Shown: piece by piece, positions 12,401 to 23,083 of the stretch | Layout: every line of letters begins with the position of its first letter | Numbering within the stretch: the stretch's first letter is position 1 | NCBI RefSeq assembly: GCF_046630445.1 | Contig: NC_092336.1 | Coordinates: forward strand, 504,509,001 to 504,573,000 | Direction of reading: 5' to 3' | DNA length: 64,000 nt | DNA from: Rutidosis leptorrhynchoides | Lineage: Eukaryota; Streptophyta; Magnoliopsida; Asterales; Asteraceae | Translations under genes and position numbers: made by a program | The notes under the pieces: model-generated | What the model was told of the DNA's origin: nothing | Databases searched by the model: none | Seen by the model: the letters and a program-made list of their open reading frames with translations, nothing else

Positions 12401-14071
12401 GCAACCTTTTCTTATTAGTTTTTGTGCCTTCAAATTACTAATAAGATGTAGCTTCGTGTTGCCCTTTTCTCCGTACACCATTAAGGGTTTTCCTTTTTCT
12501 CGTATAATGCGAATTGCATTTTTGTAACAAACGATCTCTGCTTTCACTTCTTTCAACCAGTCCATACCGATTATCACATCAAAACTCCCTAACTCTACTG
12601 GTATCAAATCAATCTTAAATGTTTCGCTAACCAGTTTAATTTCTCGATTCCGACATATATTATCTGCTGAAATTAATTTACCATTTGCTAATTCGAGTAA
12701 AAATTTACTATCCAAAGGCGTCAATGGACAACTTAATTTAGCACAAAAATCTCTACTCATATAGCTTCTATCTGCACCCAAATCAAATAAAACGTAAGCA
12801 GATTTATTCTCAATAAGAAACGTACCCGTAACAAGCTCCGGGTCTTCTTGTGCCTCTGCCGCATTAATATTGAAAACTCTTCCGCGACCTTGTCCATTCG
12901 TGTTCTCCTGGTTCGGGAAATTTCTAATAATGTGGCCCGGTTTTCCACATTTATAACAAACTACATTGGCATAACTTGCTCCGACACTACTTGCTCCGCC
13001 ATTACTCGTTCCGACACCATTTGTTCCTTTCGTTCTATTAACCCCTGGTCCGTAGACCTCACACTTCGCCGCGCTATGACCATTTCTTTTACACTTGTTG
13101 CAAAATTTGGTGCAGAACCCCGAGTGATACTTTTCACACCTTTGGCATAGCTGCTTCTGATTGTTGTTGTTGTTGCGGTTATTATTGTTGTTGGGATGAT
13201 TGTTGTAGTTGCTGTTGTTGTTGTTGTTGTTGTTGTTGGGCCGTTTGTTGTAGTTGCGATTGATGTTGCGATTGTTGGGATAATTGTTGCGATTATTGTT
13301 GTAATTGCTGTTGTTGTTGTATTGGTGATTCTTATCACCGTTTTCCTCCCACTTTCTTTTGACTTGCTTTACATTGGCCTCTTCAGCAGTGTGTTCTTTA
13401 ATTCTTTCTTCAATCTGGTTCACTAGTTTGTGAGCCATTCTACATGCCTGTTGTATGGAGGCGGGCTCGTGTGAACTTATATCTTCTTGGATTCTTTCCG
13501 GTAATCCTTTCACAAACGCGTCGATCTTCTCTTCCTCATCTTCGAATGCTCCCGGACACAATAGGCACAATTCTGTGAATCGTCTTTCGTACGTGGTAAT
13601 ATCAAATCCTTGGGTTCGTAACCCTCTAAGTTCTGTCTTGAGCTTATTGACCTCGGTTCTGGGACGGTACTTCTCGTTCATCAAGTGCTTGAATGCTGAC
13701 CACGGTAGTGCGTACGCATCGTCTTGTCCCACTTGCTCTAGATAGGTATTCCACCATGTTAACGTAGAACCTGTGAAGGTATGCGTAGCATACTTCACTT
13801 TGTCCTCTTCAGTACACTTACTTATGGCAAACACCGATTCGACCTTCTCGGTCCACCGTTTCAATCCGATCGGTCCTTCGGTTCCATCAAATTCCAAAGG
13901 TTTGCAGGCAGTGAATTCTTTGTAGGTGCATCCTACACGATTTCCTGTACTGCTAGATCCAAGGTTATTGTTGTTATGTAGCGCAGCCTGTACTGCGGCT
14001 ATGTTTGAAGCTAGAAAAGTACGGAATTCCTCTTCATTCATATTCACGGTGTGTCGAGTAGTCGGTGCCAT
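9496..14071 (-). pseudogene. Gag-pol polyprotein of element A, recently broken
   Basis: Gag starts at ATG 14071, in the GAAGGAA context shared with element C. The gag domain ([13 protein letters not shown]) lies at about 13900. It is followed by an Asn-rich stretch and two zinc knuckles, [14 protein letters not shown] and a defective [14 protein letters not shown] in which the last Cys is Phe. The protease triad reads DLG instead of DSG at about 12785. RT spans about 12230-11600 with an intact FIDD box near 11775. RNase H (YCDASKQG) and integrase with the HHCC region (about 10750-10640) and the DRDGRF and DGQSER motifs follow. The C-terminal chromodomain-like part lies at about 9700-9530. An extra A in a run near 11166 shifts the frame, and stops interrupt it at 10285-10287 and 9793-9795. 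Otherwise the frame is open, so the damage is recent. Confidence 0.85.
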
Positions 14072-14204
14072 TTCCTTCAAAATAGTCAAATGGAACAAGT
14101 TAATCATACAGAATATTAAGAGTAGTTAATAGTATTTCGTAGCATAATATGAACTCATTTATAAAAGCTTTTTCTTCATATTAGCATTTTATAAGTTTAA
14201 ATTC

Positions 14205-14224
14205 GGGTAGTACCTACCCGTTAA
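14205..14224 (-). other. Internal copy of element A's polypurine tract
   Basis: The 15 bases at 14210-14224 equal the tract at 9461-9475. They lie between the extra ORFs and gag. With the preceding bases they form the inverted repeat CGGGTA-GTACC-TACCCG. This could be a second plus-strand priming site or the scar of a recombination that brought in the extra-ORF block. Confidence 0.55.
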
Positions 14225-14412
14225 GTTCATACTTAGTAGCTAATATACAATTCAACTACTACAATTCTATATGAAAAACTGATTATAATAATATTTCGCG
14301 TTCAAACTTTTAAACAATATTTTACAAACTTACAATACCGCTTATTTTACATATAGCATGAAATATAGCACACAATAAATTTGATACAAGATGGTTGTGA
14401 AGATAATTCTAG

Positions 14413-15096
14413 CTAGTACACAAGTCGTTCAGCAAAGGCAATAAAGACACGTAATTCATACGTCCAGAAACAAGTCATGCATTCTCGTTTTACTAGGATT
14501 ACTTCCCATCCTTGGTCTTGTGGAACATAACCGTTATGGCCGTTGATAAGACATCGTGTTGTAACGTCATCAAAGGGACGAGGGTTACGTAATGACCAAC
14601 AGTCTCGTAATAACCTAAAAACCTCATTTCTTACCCCAATTACCGACTCCGTCACTTGTGGGAACGTTTTGTTTAATAGTTGTAGCCCGATGTTCTTGTT
14701 CTCACTTTGGTGAGAAGCGAACATTACTAACCCGTAAGCATAACATGCTTCTTTATGTTTCATGTTAGCCGCTTTTTCTAAATCACGAAGTCCTATATTC
14801 GGATATACTGAGTCAAAATAATTTCTTAACCCGTTGCGTAAAATAGCATTTGGGTTCCCCGCAATATATGCGTCAAAGTAAACACATCGTAACTTATGGA
14901 TTTCCCAATGTGATATTCCCCATCTTCCGAACGAAAGCCTTTTATAAACCAAGGCATTCTTGGAACGTTCTTCGAATGTCTTACAAACTGATCTCGCCTT
15001 AAATAGTTGTGCCGAGGAATTCTGACCGACTCTAGACAAGATTTCATCAATCATGTCTCCGGGTAGGTCTCTTAAAATATTGGGTTGTCTATCCAT
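14413..15096 (-). CDS. F-box-like protein carried inside element A (aORF1)
   Basis: An intact 227-codon ORF lies on the same strand as gag-pol, between the 5' LTR and gag. Residues about 8-50 have the layout of an F-box (LPGDMIDEILSRVG, then an FKARSVCKTFEE segment), the Skp1-binding part of SCF ubiquitin ligases. Residues about 90-150 resemble the Sel1-like helical part of the plant F-box family typified by At2g35280 and At1g67623 (GNPNAILRNGLRNYF, GLRDLEKAANMKHKEACYAYGLVMF). The resemblance is judged from memory. The ORF is uninterrupted while gag-pol in the same element is broken. It ends about 340 bp before gag and starts about 140 bp after aORF2. The likely origin is capture of a host cDNA or gene, since no intron is visible. 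Its function in the element is unknown. Confidence 0.7.
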   Translation of the reverse strand: MDRQPNILRDLPGDMIDEILSRVGQNSSAQLFKARSVCKTFEERSKNALVYKRLSFGRWGISHWEIHKLRCVYFDAYIAGNPNAILRNGLRNYFDSVYPNIGLRDLEKAANMKHKEACYAYGLVMFASHQSENKNIGLQLLNKTFPQVTESVIGVRNEVFRLLRDCWSLRNPRPFDDVTTRCLINGHNGYVPQDQGWEVILVKRECMTCFWTYELRVFIAFAERLVY

Positions 15097-15235
15097 TTTG
15101 TGTTTTTAAACTGTAAAATAGACAAGAGTTAGATTCATAAAAAAAATACTTATTAATACAAGCAATTTTTTTACATATATCATAAAGCATAAGCACACTA
15201 TATTACATATATTACACCACACGAATATAACTATC

Positions 15236-15850
15236 TTATTCCGACTCGCTCGTTTCTTCTTCTTCGGTTTTGGTTCGTTTTGCCAAGTTTCTAGGGATAT
15301 ATGATGTTCCCCTAATACTAACTGTCGTTTTCCATAACGGTTTAGAAAAACCTGGTGGTTTAGAGGTTCCCGGGTCATTGTTACAACTTAAGGACTTCGG
15401 GGGTTGACGATACATATAAAGTTCATCGGGGTTGGAATTAGATTTCTCTATTTTTATGCCCTTTCCCTTATTATTTTCTTTTGCCTTTTTAAATTCAGTT
15501 GGGGTAATTTCTACAACATCATCGGAATTCTCGTCGGAATCCTATTCATCGGAGAATTGGTAATCCTCCCAATATTTTGCTTCCTTGGCGGAAACACCAT
15601 TGACCATAATTAACCTTGGTCGGTTGGTTGAGGATTTTCTTTTACTTAACCGTTTTATTATTTCCCCCACCGGTTCTATTTCTTCATCCGGTTCCGATTC
15701 TTCTTCCGGTTCCGATTCTTCTTCCGGTTCCGACTCTTCTTCCGGTTCCTCTTCGGGAACTTGTGAATCAGTCCACGAATCATTCCAATTTACATTTGAC
15801 TCTTCATTATTATTAGGTGAGTCAATGGGACTTGTTCTAGAGGTAGACAT
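15236..15850 (-). pseudogene. Acidic extra ORF of element A (aORF2)
   Basis: This is the first ORF after the 5' LTR, starting about 215 bp inside the element: 205 codons interrupted by one TAG at 15542-15544. The copy at 5383-5997 has a serine codon at this position and carries its own different stop, so the parental frame was open. Features are an N-terminal Asn/Ser/Trp-rich segment, three EPEEES repeats, a short basic patch, a second acidic run, and a Lys/Arg segment before TEEEETSESE. I do not recognise the family. The low-complexity acidic character suggests a disordered protein. A nuclear or chromatin role would be speculation. Confidence 0.6.
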
Positions 15851-16045
15851 CTATCACATAATATCAAACGCGTTAAGAGATTAATATATCACATAATATT
15901 CACATGTTAAAAATATATAGTTTCCAACAAAATTTGTTAAGCAATCATTTTTCAAGTAAACACGGTCGAAGTCCAGACTCACTAATGCATCCTAACAAAC
16001 TCGATAAGACACACTAATGTAAAATTCTGGTTCTCTAAGACCAAC

Positions 16046-16057
16046 GCTCGGATACCA
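16046..16057 (-). other. Primer-binding site of element A
   Basis: The minus strand reads TGGTATCCGAGC 7 bp after the LTR end. This is the tRNA-iMet-type site TGGTATCAGAGC with one or two changes. The same site recurs next to the 6212 LTR at 6193-6204. Confidence 0.7.
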
Positions 16058-16064
16058 ACTGAAA

Positions 16065-19000
16065 TGTCCCGTTCTTATTGATTAAAAACGTTCCATATTA
16101 ATTGATTTCGTTGCGAGGTTTTGACCTCTATATGAGACGTTTTTCAAAGACTGCATTCATTTTAAAACAAACCATAACCTTTATTTCATCAATAAAGGTT
16201 TAAAAAGCTTTACGTAGATTATCAAATAATGATAATCTAAAATATCCTGTTTACACACGACCATTACATAATGGTTTACAATACAAATATGTTACAACAA
16301 AATAAGTTTCTTGAATGCAGTTTTTACACAATATCATACAAGCATGGACTCCAAATCTCGTCCTTATTTAAGTATGCGACAGCGGAAGCTCTTAATAATC
16401 ACCTGAGAATAAACATGCTTAAAACGTCAACAAAAATGTTGGTGAGTTATAGGTTTAACCTATATATATCAAATCATAATAATAGACCACAAGATTTCAT
16501 ATTTCAATACACATCCCATACATAGAGATAAAAATCATTCATATGGTGAACACCTGGTAACCGACATTAACAAGATGCATATATAAGAATATCCCCATCA
16601 TTCCGGGACACCCTTCGGATATGATATAAATTTCGAAGTACTAAAGCATCCGGTACTTTGGATGGGGCTTGTTGGGCCCGATAGATCTATCTTTAGGATT
16701 CGCGTCAATTAGGGTGTCTGTTCCCTAATTCTTAGATTACCAGACTTAATAAAAAGGGGCATATTCGATTTCGATAATTCAACAATAGAATGTAGTTTCA
16801 CGTACTTGTGTCTATTTTGTAAATCATTTATAAAACCTGCATGTATTCTCATCCCAAAAATATTAGATTTTAAAAGTGGGACTATAACTCACTTTCACAG
16901 ATTTTTACTTCGTCGGGAAGTAAGACTTGGCCACTGGTTGATTCACGAACCTATAACAATATATACATATATATCAAAGTATGTTCAAAATATATTTACA
17001 ACACTTTTAATATATTTTGATGTTTTAAGTTTATTAAGTCAGCTGTCCTCGTTAGTAACCTACAACTAGTTGTCCACAGTTAGATGTACAGAAATAAATC
17101 GATAAATATTATCTTGAATCAATCCACGACCCAGTGTATACGTATCTCAGTATTGATCACAACTCAAACTATATATATTTTGGAATCAACCTCAATCCTG
17201 TATAGCTAACTCCAACATTCACATATAGAGTGTCTATGGTTGTTCCGAAATATATATAGATGTGTCAACATGATAGGTCGAAACATTGTATACGTGTCTA
17301 TGGTATCTCAAGATTACATAATATACAATACAAGTTGATTAAGTTATGGTTGGAATAGATTTGTTACCAATTTTCACGTAGCTAAAATGAGAAAAATTAT
17401 CCAATCTTGTTTTACCCATAACTTCTTCATTTTAAATCCGTTTTGAGTGAATCAAATTGCTATGGTTTCATATTGAACTCTATTTTATGAATCTAAACAG
17501 AAAAAGTATAGGTTTATAGTCGGAAAAATAAGTTACAAGTCATTTTTGTAAAGGTAGTCATTTCAGTCGAAAGAACGACGTCTAGATGACCATTTTAGAA
17601 AACATACTTTCACTTTGAGTTTAACCATAATTTTTGGATATAGTTTCATGTTCATAATAAAAATCATTTTCTCAGAATAACAACTTTTAAATCAAAGTTT
17701 ATCATAGTTTTTAATTAACTAACCCAAAACAGCCTGCGGTGTTACTACGACGGCGTAAATCCGGTTTTTCGGTGTTTTTCGTGTTTCCAGGTTTTAAATT
17801 ATTAAGTTAGCATATCATACAGATATAGAACATGTGTTTAGTTGATTTTAAAAGTTAAGTTAGAAGGATTAACTTTTGTTTGCGAACAAGTTTAGAATTA
17901 ACTAAACTATGTTCTAGTGATTACAAGTTTAAACCTTCGAATAAGATAGCTTTATATGTATGAATCGAATGATGTTATGAACATCATTACTACCTTAAGT
18001 TCCTTGGATAAACCTACTGGAAAAGAGAAAAATGGATCTAGCTTCAACGGATCCTTGGATGGCTCGAAGTTCTTGAAGCAGAATCATGACACGAAAACAA
18101 GTTCAAGTAAGATCATCACTTGAAATAAGATTGTTATAGTTATAGAAATTGAACCAAAGTTTTAATATGATTATTACCTTGTATTAGAATGATAAGCTAC
18201 TATAAGAAACAAAGATTTCTTGAGGTTGGATGATCACCTTACAAGATTGGAAGTGAGCTAGCAAACTTGAAAGTATTCTTGATTTTATGAAACTAGAACT
18301 TTTGGAATTTATGAAGAACACTTAGAACTTGAAGATAGAACTTGAGAGAGATCAATTAGATGAAGAAAATTGAAGAATGAAAGTGTTTGTAGGTGTTTTT
18401 GGTCGTTGGTATATGGATTAGATATAAAGGATATGAAATTTTGTTTTCATGTAAATAAGTCATGAATGATTACTCATATTTTTGTAATTTTATGAGATAT
18501 TTCATGCTAGTTGCCAAATGATGGTTCCCACATGTGTTAGGTGACTCACATGGGCTGCTAAGAGCTGATCATTGGAGTGTATATACCAATAGTACATACA
18601 TCTAAAAGCTGTGTATTGTACGAGTACGAATACGGGTGCATACGAGTAGAATTGTTGATGAAACTGAACGAGGATGTAATTGTAAACATTTTTGTTAAGT
18701 AGAAGTATTTTGATAAGTGTCTTGAAGTCTTTCAAAAGTGTATGAATACATATTAAAACACTACATGTATATACATTTTAACTGAGTCGTTAAGTCATCG
18801 TTAGTCGTTACATGTAAATGTTGTTTTGAAACCTTTAGGTTAACGATCTTGTTAAATGTTGTTAACCCAATGTTTATAATATCAAATGAGATTTTAAATT
18901 ATTATATTATCATGATATTATCATGTATGAATATCTCTTAATATAATATATATACATTAAATGTCTTTACAACGATAATCGTTACATATATGTCTCGTTT

Positions 19001-19309
19001 AAAAATCATTAAGTTAGTAGTATTGTTTTTACATATGTAGTTCATTGTTAATATACTTAATGATATGTTTACTTATTATAGTATCATGTTAACTATATAT
19101 ATATCCATATATATGTCATCATATAGTTTTTACAAGTTTTAACGTTCGTGAATCACCGTTCAACTTGGGTGGTCAATTGTCTATATGAAACATATTTCAA
19201 CTAATCAAATCTTAACAAGTTTGATTGCTTAACATGTTGGAAACATTTAATCATGTAAATATCAATCTCAATTAATATATATAAACAAGGAAAAGTTCGG
19301 GTCACTACA
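16065..19309 (-). mobile_element. 5' LTR of element A
   Basis: This is the partner of 6212-9460, with the same TGTAGTGACC start (19309) and GGGACA end (16065). The promoter of the element should lie here, but I cannot fix a TATA box with confidence in such AT-rich DNA. The outer edge abuts B's LTR at 19310. Confidence 0.85.
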
Positions 19310-19640
<331 letters not shown>

Positions 19641-19809
19641 ATACTTGAGGATGTATACGTGTATGGGTATATGCATGGTTTAAGATGTGTCAAGTCGTGA
19701 GAGACCTTGTGGTGAAGCCTAGGTGTATATATGATACGTGAATTTAGTATTCGAAACGTGTAATCTATAGTTGGAACAATTTGGCGAAAAATGGTCAGAT
19801 GTCGCCCAC

Positions 19810-19940
19810 GGTCGCGCCGCGAAGCCTGGGGCCGCGCCGCGAGTATACAAGGGAATCAAGTTCAGGTGGCTCATTTGACAACTCGAAAATTGAGTACAAT
19901 GCCGCGCCGTGAGGAGTTAGGGTCGCGCCGCGACACTCCT
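19810..19940. repeat. CG-rich palindromic cassette in D's LTR
   Basis: There are four copies of a CGCGCCGCG-centred word, one with a C-to-T change. The last, GTCGCGCCGCGAC, is a palindrome with 6-bp arms around a central C. The counterpart in the 3' LTR is at about 39325-39455. Confidence 0.75.
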
Positions 19941-21609
19941 GTGAATCTAGTCCGAAATTCAGTTTTTAAAAGGGGTATTTCCATCTTTTCACGTGTGGAT
20001 CAGATTGTGACTTTAAATCTCAGCCACATGGCTGATTTTCTTCATTTCTTTTCCATTTTCTTTCTCCCTTTTCTCTCAAAACTTAAAACCCTCTTAGATT
20101 CAAAGTTAGATTTGAAGGTGAAGTTTTGTGATTCGATCTTTGAAGCAAGAAGGAAATTTGTTATCCTCGTTCTTATCTACGATTTGATAGTGGTGGTAAG
20201 TGTTAATTCTGAGTTTTAACTTTTAGTTGATTTATGACTAGTGATTTGTTTATGGGTTTGTTGTAAGACCCATTTTAGGGTTAAATGGATGATTTTTGGG
20301 GTAAAATGGTTGAATGGAAACCCTAAGGTTTACAATCTAGGGTTTGGCCATGAAACTTGAAGTTTGTAGGGTTGTTTGGGTTGTTGGATCACTAATACAC
20401 TCATGTGTTAGTAAAAGATTTATTGTTGATGTTAAGGGTTGACTTGAAATGGGTCAAATGGGTAAGTTTGACCTAGTGGGTGGAATTGGGTATAAAAATA
20501 CCCTAGATTTGTATTGATGGAGGTCTTAGAGTCATAATCACTAGCTTTTAGTGATTAGTTGTGAGTTTGACCTTGACTTAGTGATTCTAGTGCAAATGGG
20601 TTATAAATAGCCTTTTGGGTCATAAATGCACTAGTGTGGTTAGTTGGTGAATAGTCCAACTTGTTTAGTGAATTAATTGGGCATTTAATTGTATTAGGTG
20701 ACTTGCTTTGAAGGTCTCAAGTTTATTGTTGGAATCTCACAAGGACGACAAGGTGAGTGGAATATTTATGTATGTATGTATGTATATGATTTATTTGCTC
20801 GTATTAATTGTGCACATAGTCATATTTGTGCACATGGTTGTGAGTAATAGCCGTGTTTTACTCACACGTTGATCAAGTGATGCCATAGCCGTTTTTGGAA
20901 CACTTGGGGGTAATGTCATAGCTGTTTTTGGAACACCTAGGGGTTTAGCATACCATAGCCGTTTTTGGGAGCTAACGGTTGTTATGAACACCGATGACTT
21001 GTTCGCGAGGTCATTCCCTTACGATTATTGGTTAACCATGGTTTGTACTTGTTGTTGTTTAGCATTTCATTATTATTATGATTATTATGCTAGTGTTGAT
21101 TGCTAGTCGTACGATTTGACGGTATTAGCTTTGATAAGGAATGATATGCAATTATATGCATTGTATGATGTTATGGATGCGTGTAGGTAAATTGTATATG
21201 CATGTATATATTTATTCTACTCACTAAGCTTTAGCTTACCCTCTCGTTGTTTACATTTTTAGATAAGGGCGCGGATCGTGGCAAAGGTAAAGTTGTGGAC
21301 TAGGCTTTTCCTCTTTAGTGCCTAGTGGATGCTTTTGGAAGTTCGATATAATGTTTGGGTAGTTTAACCCTAAACCCATGCTCTAGTGATGTTTGGAACT
21401 TAAACTAATTGGTCGAAACTTATATTTTTGGGAAATGTAAAATGGGTCTCGGTACCCGAATGTTGATGTAAACATTTAATTTAGTGTACGCGCCTTTTGG
21501 ATTATGTAACAACTAATTATGATTTGATGGTTGATGTGCACAACGACATGTTATATTTAAAAAATAAAATTGTACGTATTCTTAATATAACGGGTTGGGT
21601 CGTTACAAG

Positions 21610-21621
21610 TGGTATGAGAGC
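21610..21621 (+). other. Primer-binding site of element D
   Basis: TGGTATGAGAGC lies 2 bp after the LTR. It differs by one base from the tRNA-iMet-type site TGGTATCAGAGC, intact in C and H. Confidence 0.75.
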
Positions 21622-21979
21622 ATGGTCTAAGGGATTTAGGTGACTTGAGATAGGCGCCTAGACTTAGACTTTTGTGTTGTTGTATTATATGCGGGACTTG
21701 TAGGACTACGGGTCGGTACAGGTTTTGATTAGTGCATTGGTCAATAGGTGGACTAACTATGCTATATTATGATGTTACTAATCATGTGTTATTGTTTTGA
21801 ACATCGGCAAGATGGTTGTCATATGTTTAAGCTTGGCATGGCGTGTGAGCGTAATAGTGAGTCGCGCCACTATTACGGTTGCAAATCAAGTCAAGTAAGG
21901 ACGTGCGATGAGTATTGAGCTAGGTGTGTTGTGCGTGCGGACATATGTATGTATATATCCTTATTGTTTTCGACGTGAT

Positions 21980-22002
21980 GACTAATCCGTTTCAATTTTT
22001 AG
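21980..22002 (+). promoter_or_regulatory. Candidate 3' splice site before D's gag
   Basis: GACTAAT, then a T-rich stretch and AG, stands directly before the AATGAAG that starts gag. This is the layout of a plant branch point and 3' splice site. C and H have the same arrangement. The donor site was not identified. Confidence 0.4.
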
Positions 22003-22003
22003 A

Positions 22004-23083
22004 ATGAAGACGCGAAATAGAACGGATACAAATAACGGTGGTGGTCCCTCTCATGTGGAGGAAGATGAAATGACTACCAAAATAGAGGCCGCCCTAGAAA
22101 ACTACGTCTCGGTTTTCTCACGAAAAGTTAAGCAAATACTTGAAGAGTCGGTTTCGGAACATGTGGTCGATTTAATTCGAGAACAAATGGCCGATGCCGT
22201 GAGAGAAGAAGTTGAAAGGAGGTTTCCTAGACCTCAACATGGGGGAGAAATGGTTTTTAGCTACAAGAACTTCATGGCGAATAAGCCTCCTCACTTTCAC
22301 GGGGATCCCGACCCCATGAAAAGTACGGCTTGGATCTCCGATATTGAGGGTTGTTTTCGTACTAGCGAATGCCTAACCGAAAAGAAGACAAGGCTTGTCA
22401 CTAGTTTGATGAGGGGCAATGCTAAGGATTGGCTTGATGGTAAACTTGCTATGGTTGGGTGAAACGGCTTTTGTAGGGTTATCTTGGGGAGAGTTCAAGA
22501 AAGAGTTTTTCCTCGAGTATCGTACATAAGCGGATCTTTCTAAGTTACGCAACAAATTAAGAAACATGCGTCAAGGGTCTTTGGATCTAAACACTCTTAA
22601 AATCAACTTTCTCGCCAAAGCGCGTTTTTGCCCCGAGTATGTGGGGAATGATCAATTGTTGATGGAAGATTTTCACGTAACCTTTAGAGATTATTTGAAG
22701 GGTAAAATTAATATTGGTCATGTTGAAACTTTTGCGAAGCTTTTGGCGGTGGTGAAAGGTTTTGAAGCACAAGCTCCGAGTCCGATTAGTTATGGGACGA
22801 GTAAGAGAAAATTTGGAGCATCTAGTTACTCCAACAAGAAAACCAAGGGGGTGTCCGAAAATGTTGAGGAAAGGTGGTTCGAGTACTTTTATACCTACTT
22901 GTTATAGTTGCGGGAAGCAGGGTCATTACTCCCGCGATTGTTTGAATAAGTCGTTCACGTGCTTTAATTGTCAAAAAAGGGGCACCGGAAGTCAGAATGT
23001 CCCGAATTGTCAAGTGACAAAGTGAAGAGGTTAAAAAAGGCGGCGGGTACGGCTAAGGGAAAAAACTATTTGATGACCAACGA
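22004..23083 (+). pseudogene. Gag region of element D, broken and cut by C
   Basis: The gag frame begins MKTRNRTDTN at 22004 and stops at 22460-22462 after a frameshift. The gag domain (PHFHGDPDPMKSTAWI, then GNAKDWLDG) is followed in other frames by the rest of the domain (to about 22760) and by zinc knuckles. CYSCGKQGHYSRDC is intact at about 22905-22950, and a second (CFNC then GHRKSEC) is split by a further shift. The reading frame continues to 23083 and resumes at 32687 on the far side of element C. Confidence 0.8.

Larger units (their letters stand above)
6212..19309 (-). mobile_element. Ty3/gypsy chromovirus element A with extra ORFs
   Basis: The unit spans about 13.1 kb on the minus strand. 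It runs 5' LTR (16065-19309), tRNA-type primer site, two extra ORFs, an internal polypurine-tract copy, gag-pol, polypurine tract, 3' LTR (6212-9460). The LTRs are 3245 and 3249 bp; I noticed roughly 20 substitutions plus small indels between them, so the insertion is young. The gene order protease, RT, RNase H, integrase, and a C-terminal chromodomain-like segment (EPVEIMDREVKRL ... EFTWE), place it among chromoviruses, probably the Tekay/Del group. It sits in B's 5' LTR. The right flank carries GTTTA, found once at the matching uninterrupted place in B's other LTR (1070-1074). The left flank is deleted. Confidence 0.85.

Noticed and set aside
13196-13426. Val-rich plus-strand frame
   Set aside because: It is the antisense reading of the Asn-rich stretch of element A gag.
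14413-15096. F-box ORF as an ordinary host gene that A inserted next to
   Set aside because: It lies between A's primer site and gag on the same strand and is present again in the second A-derived copy at 4886-5243, so it travels with the element.
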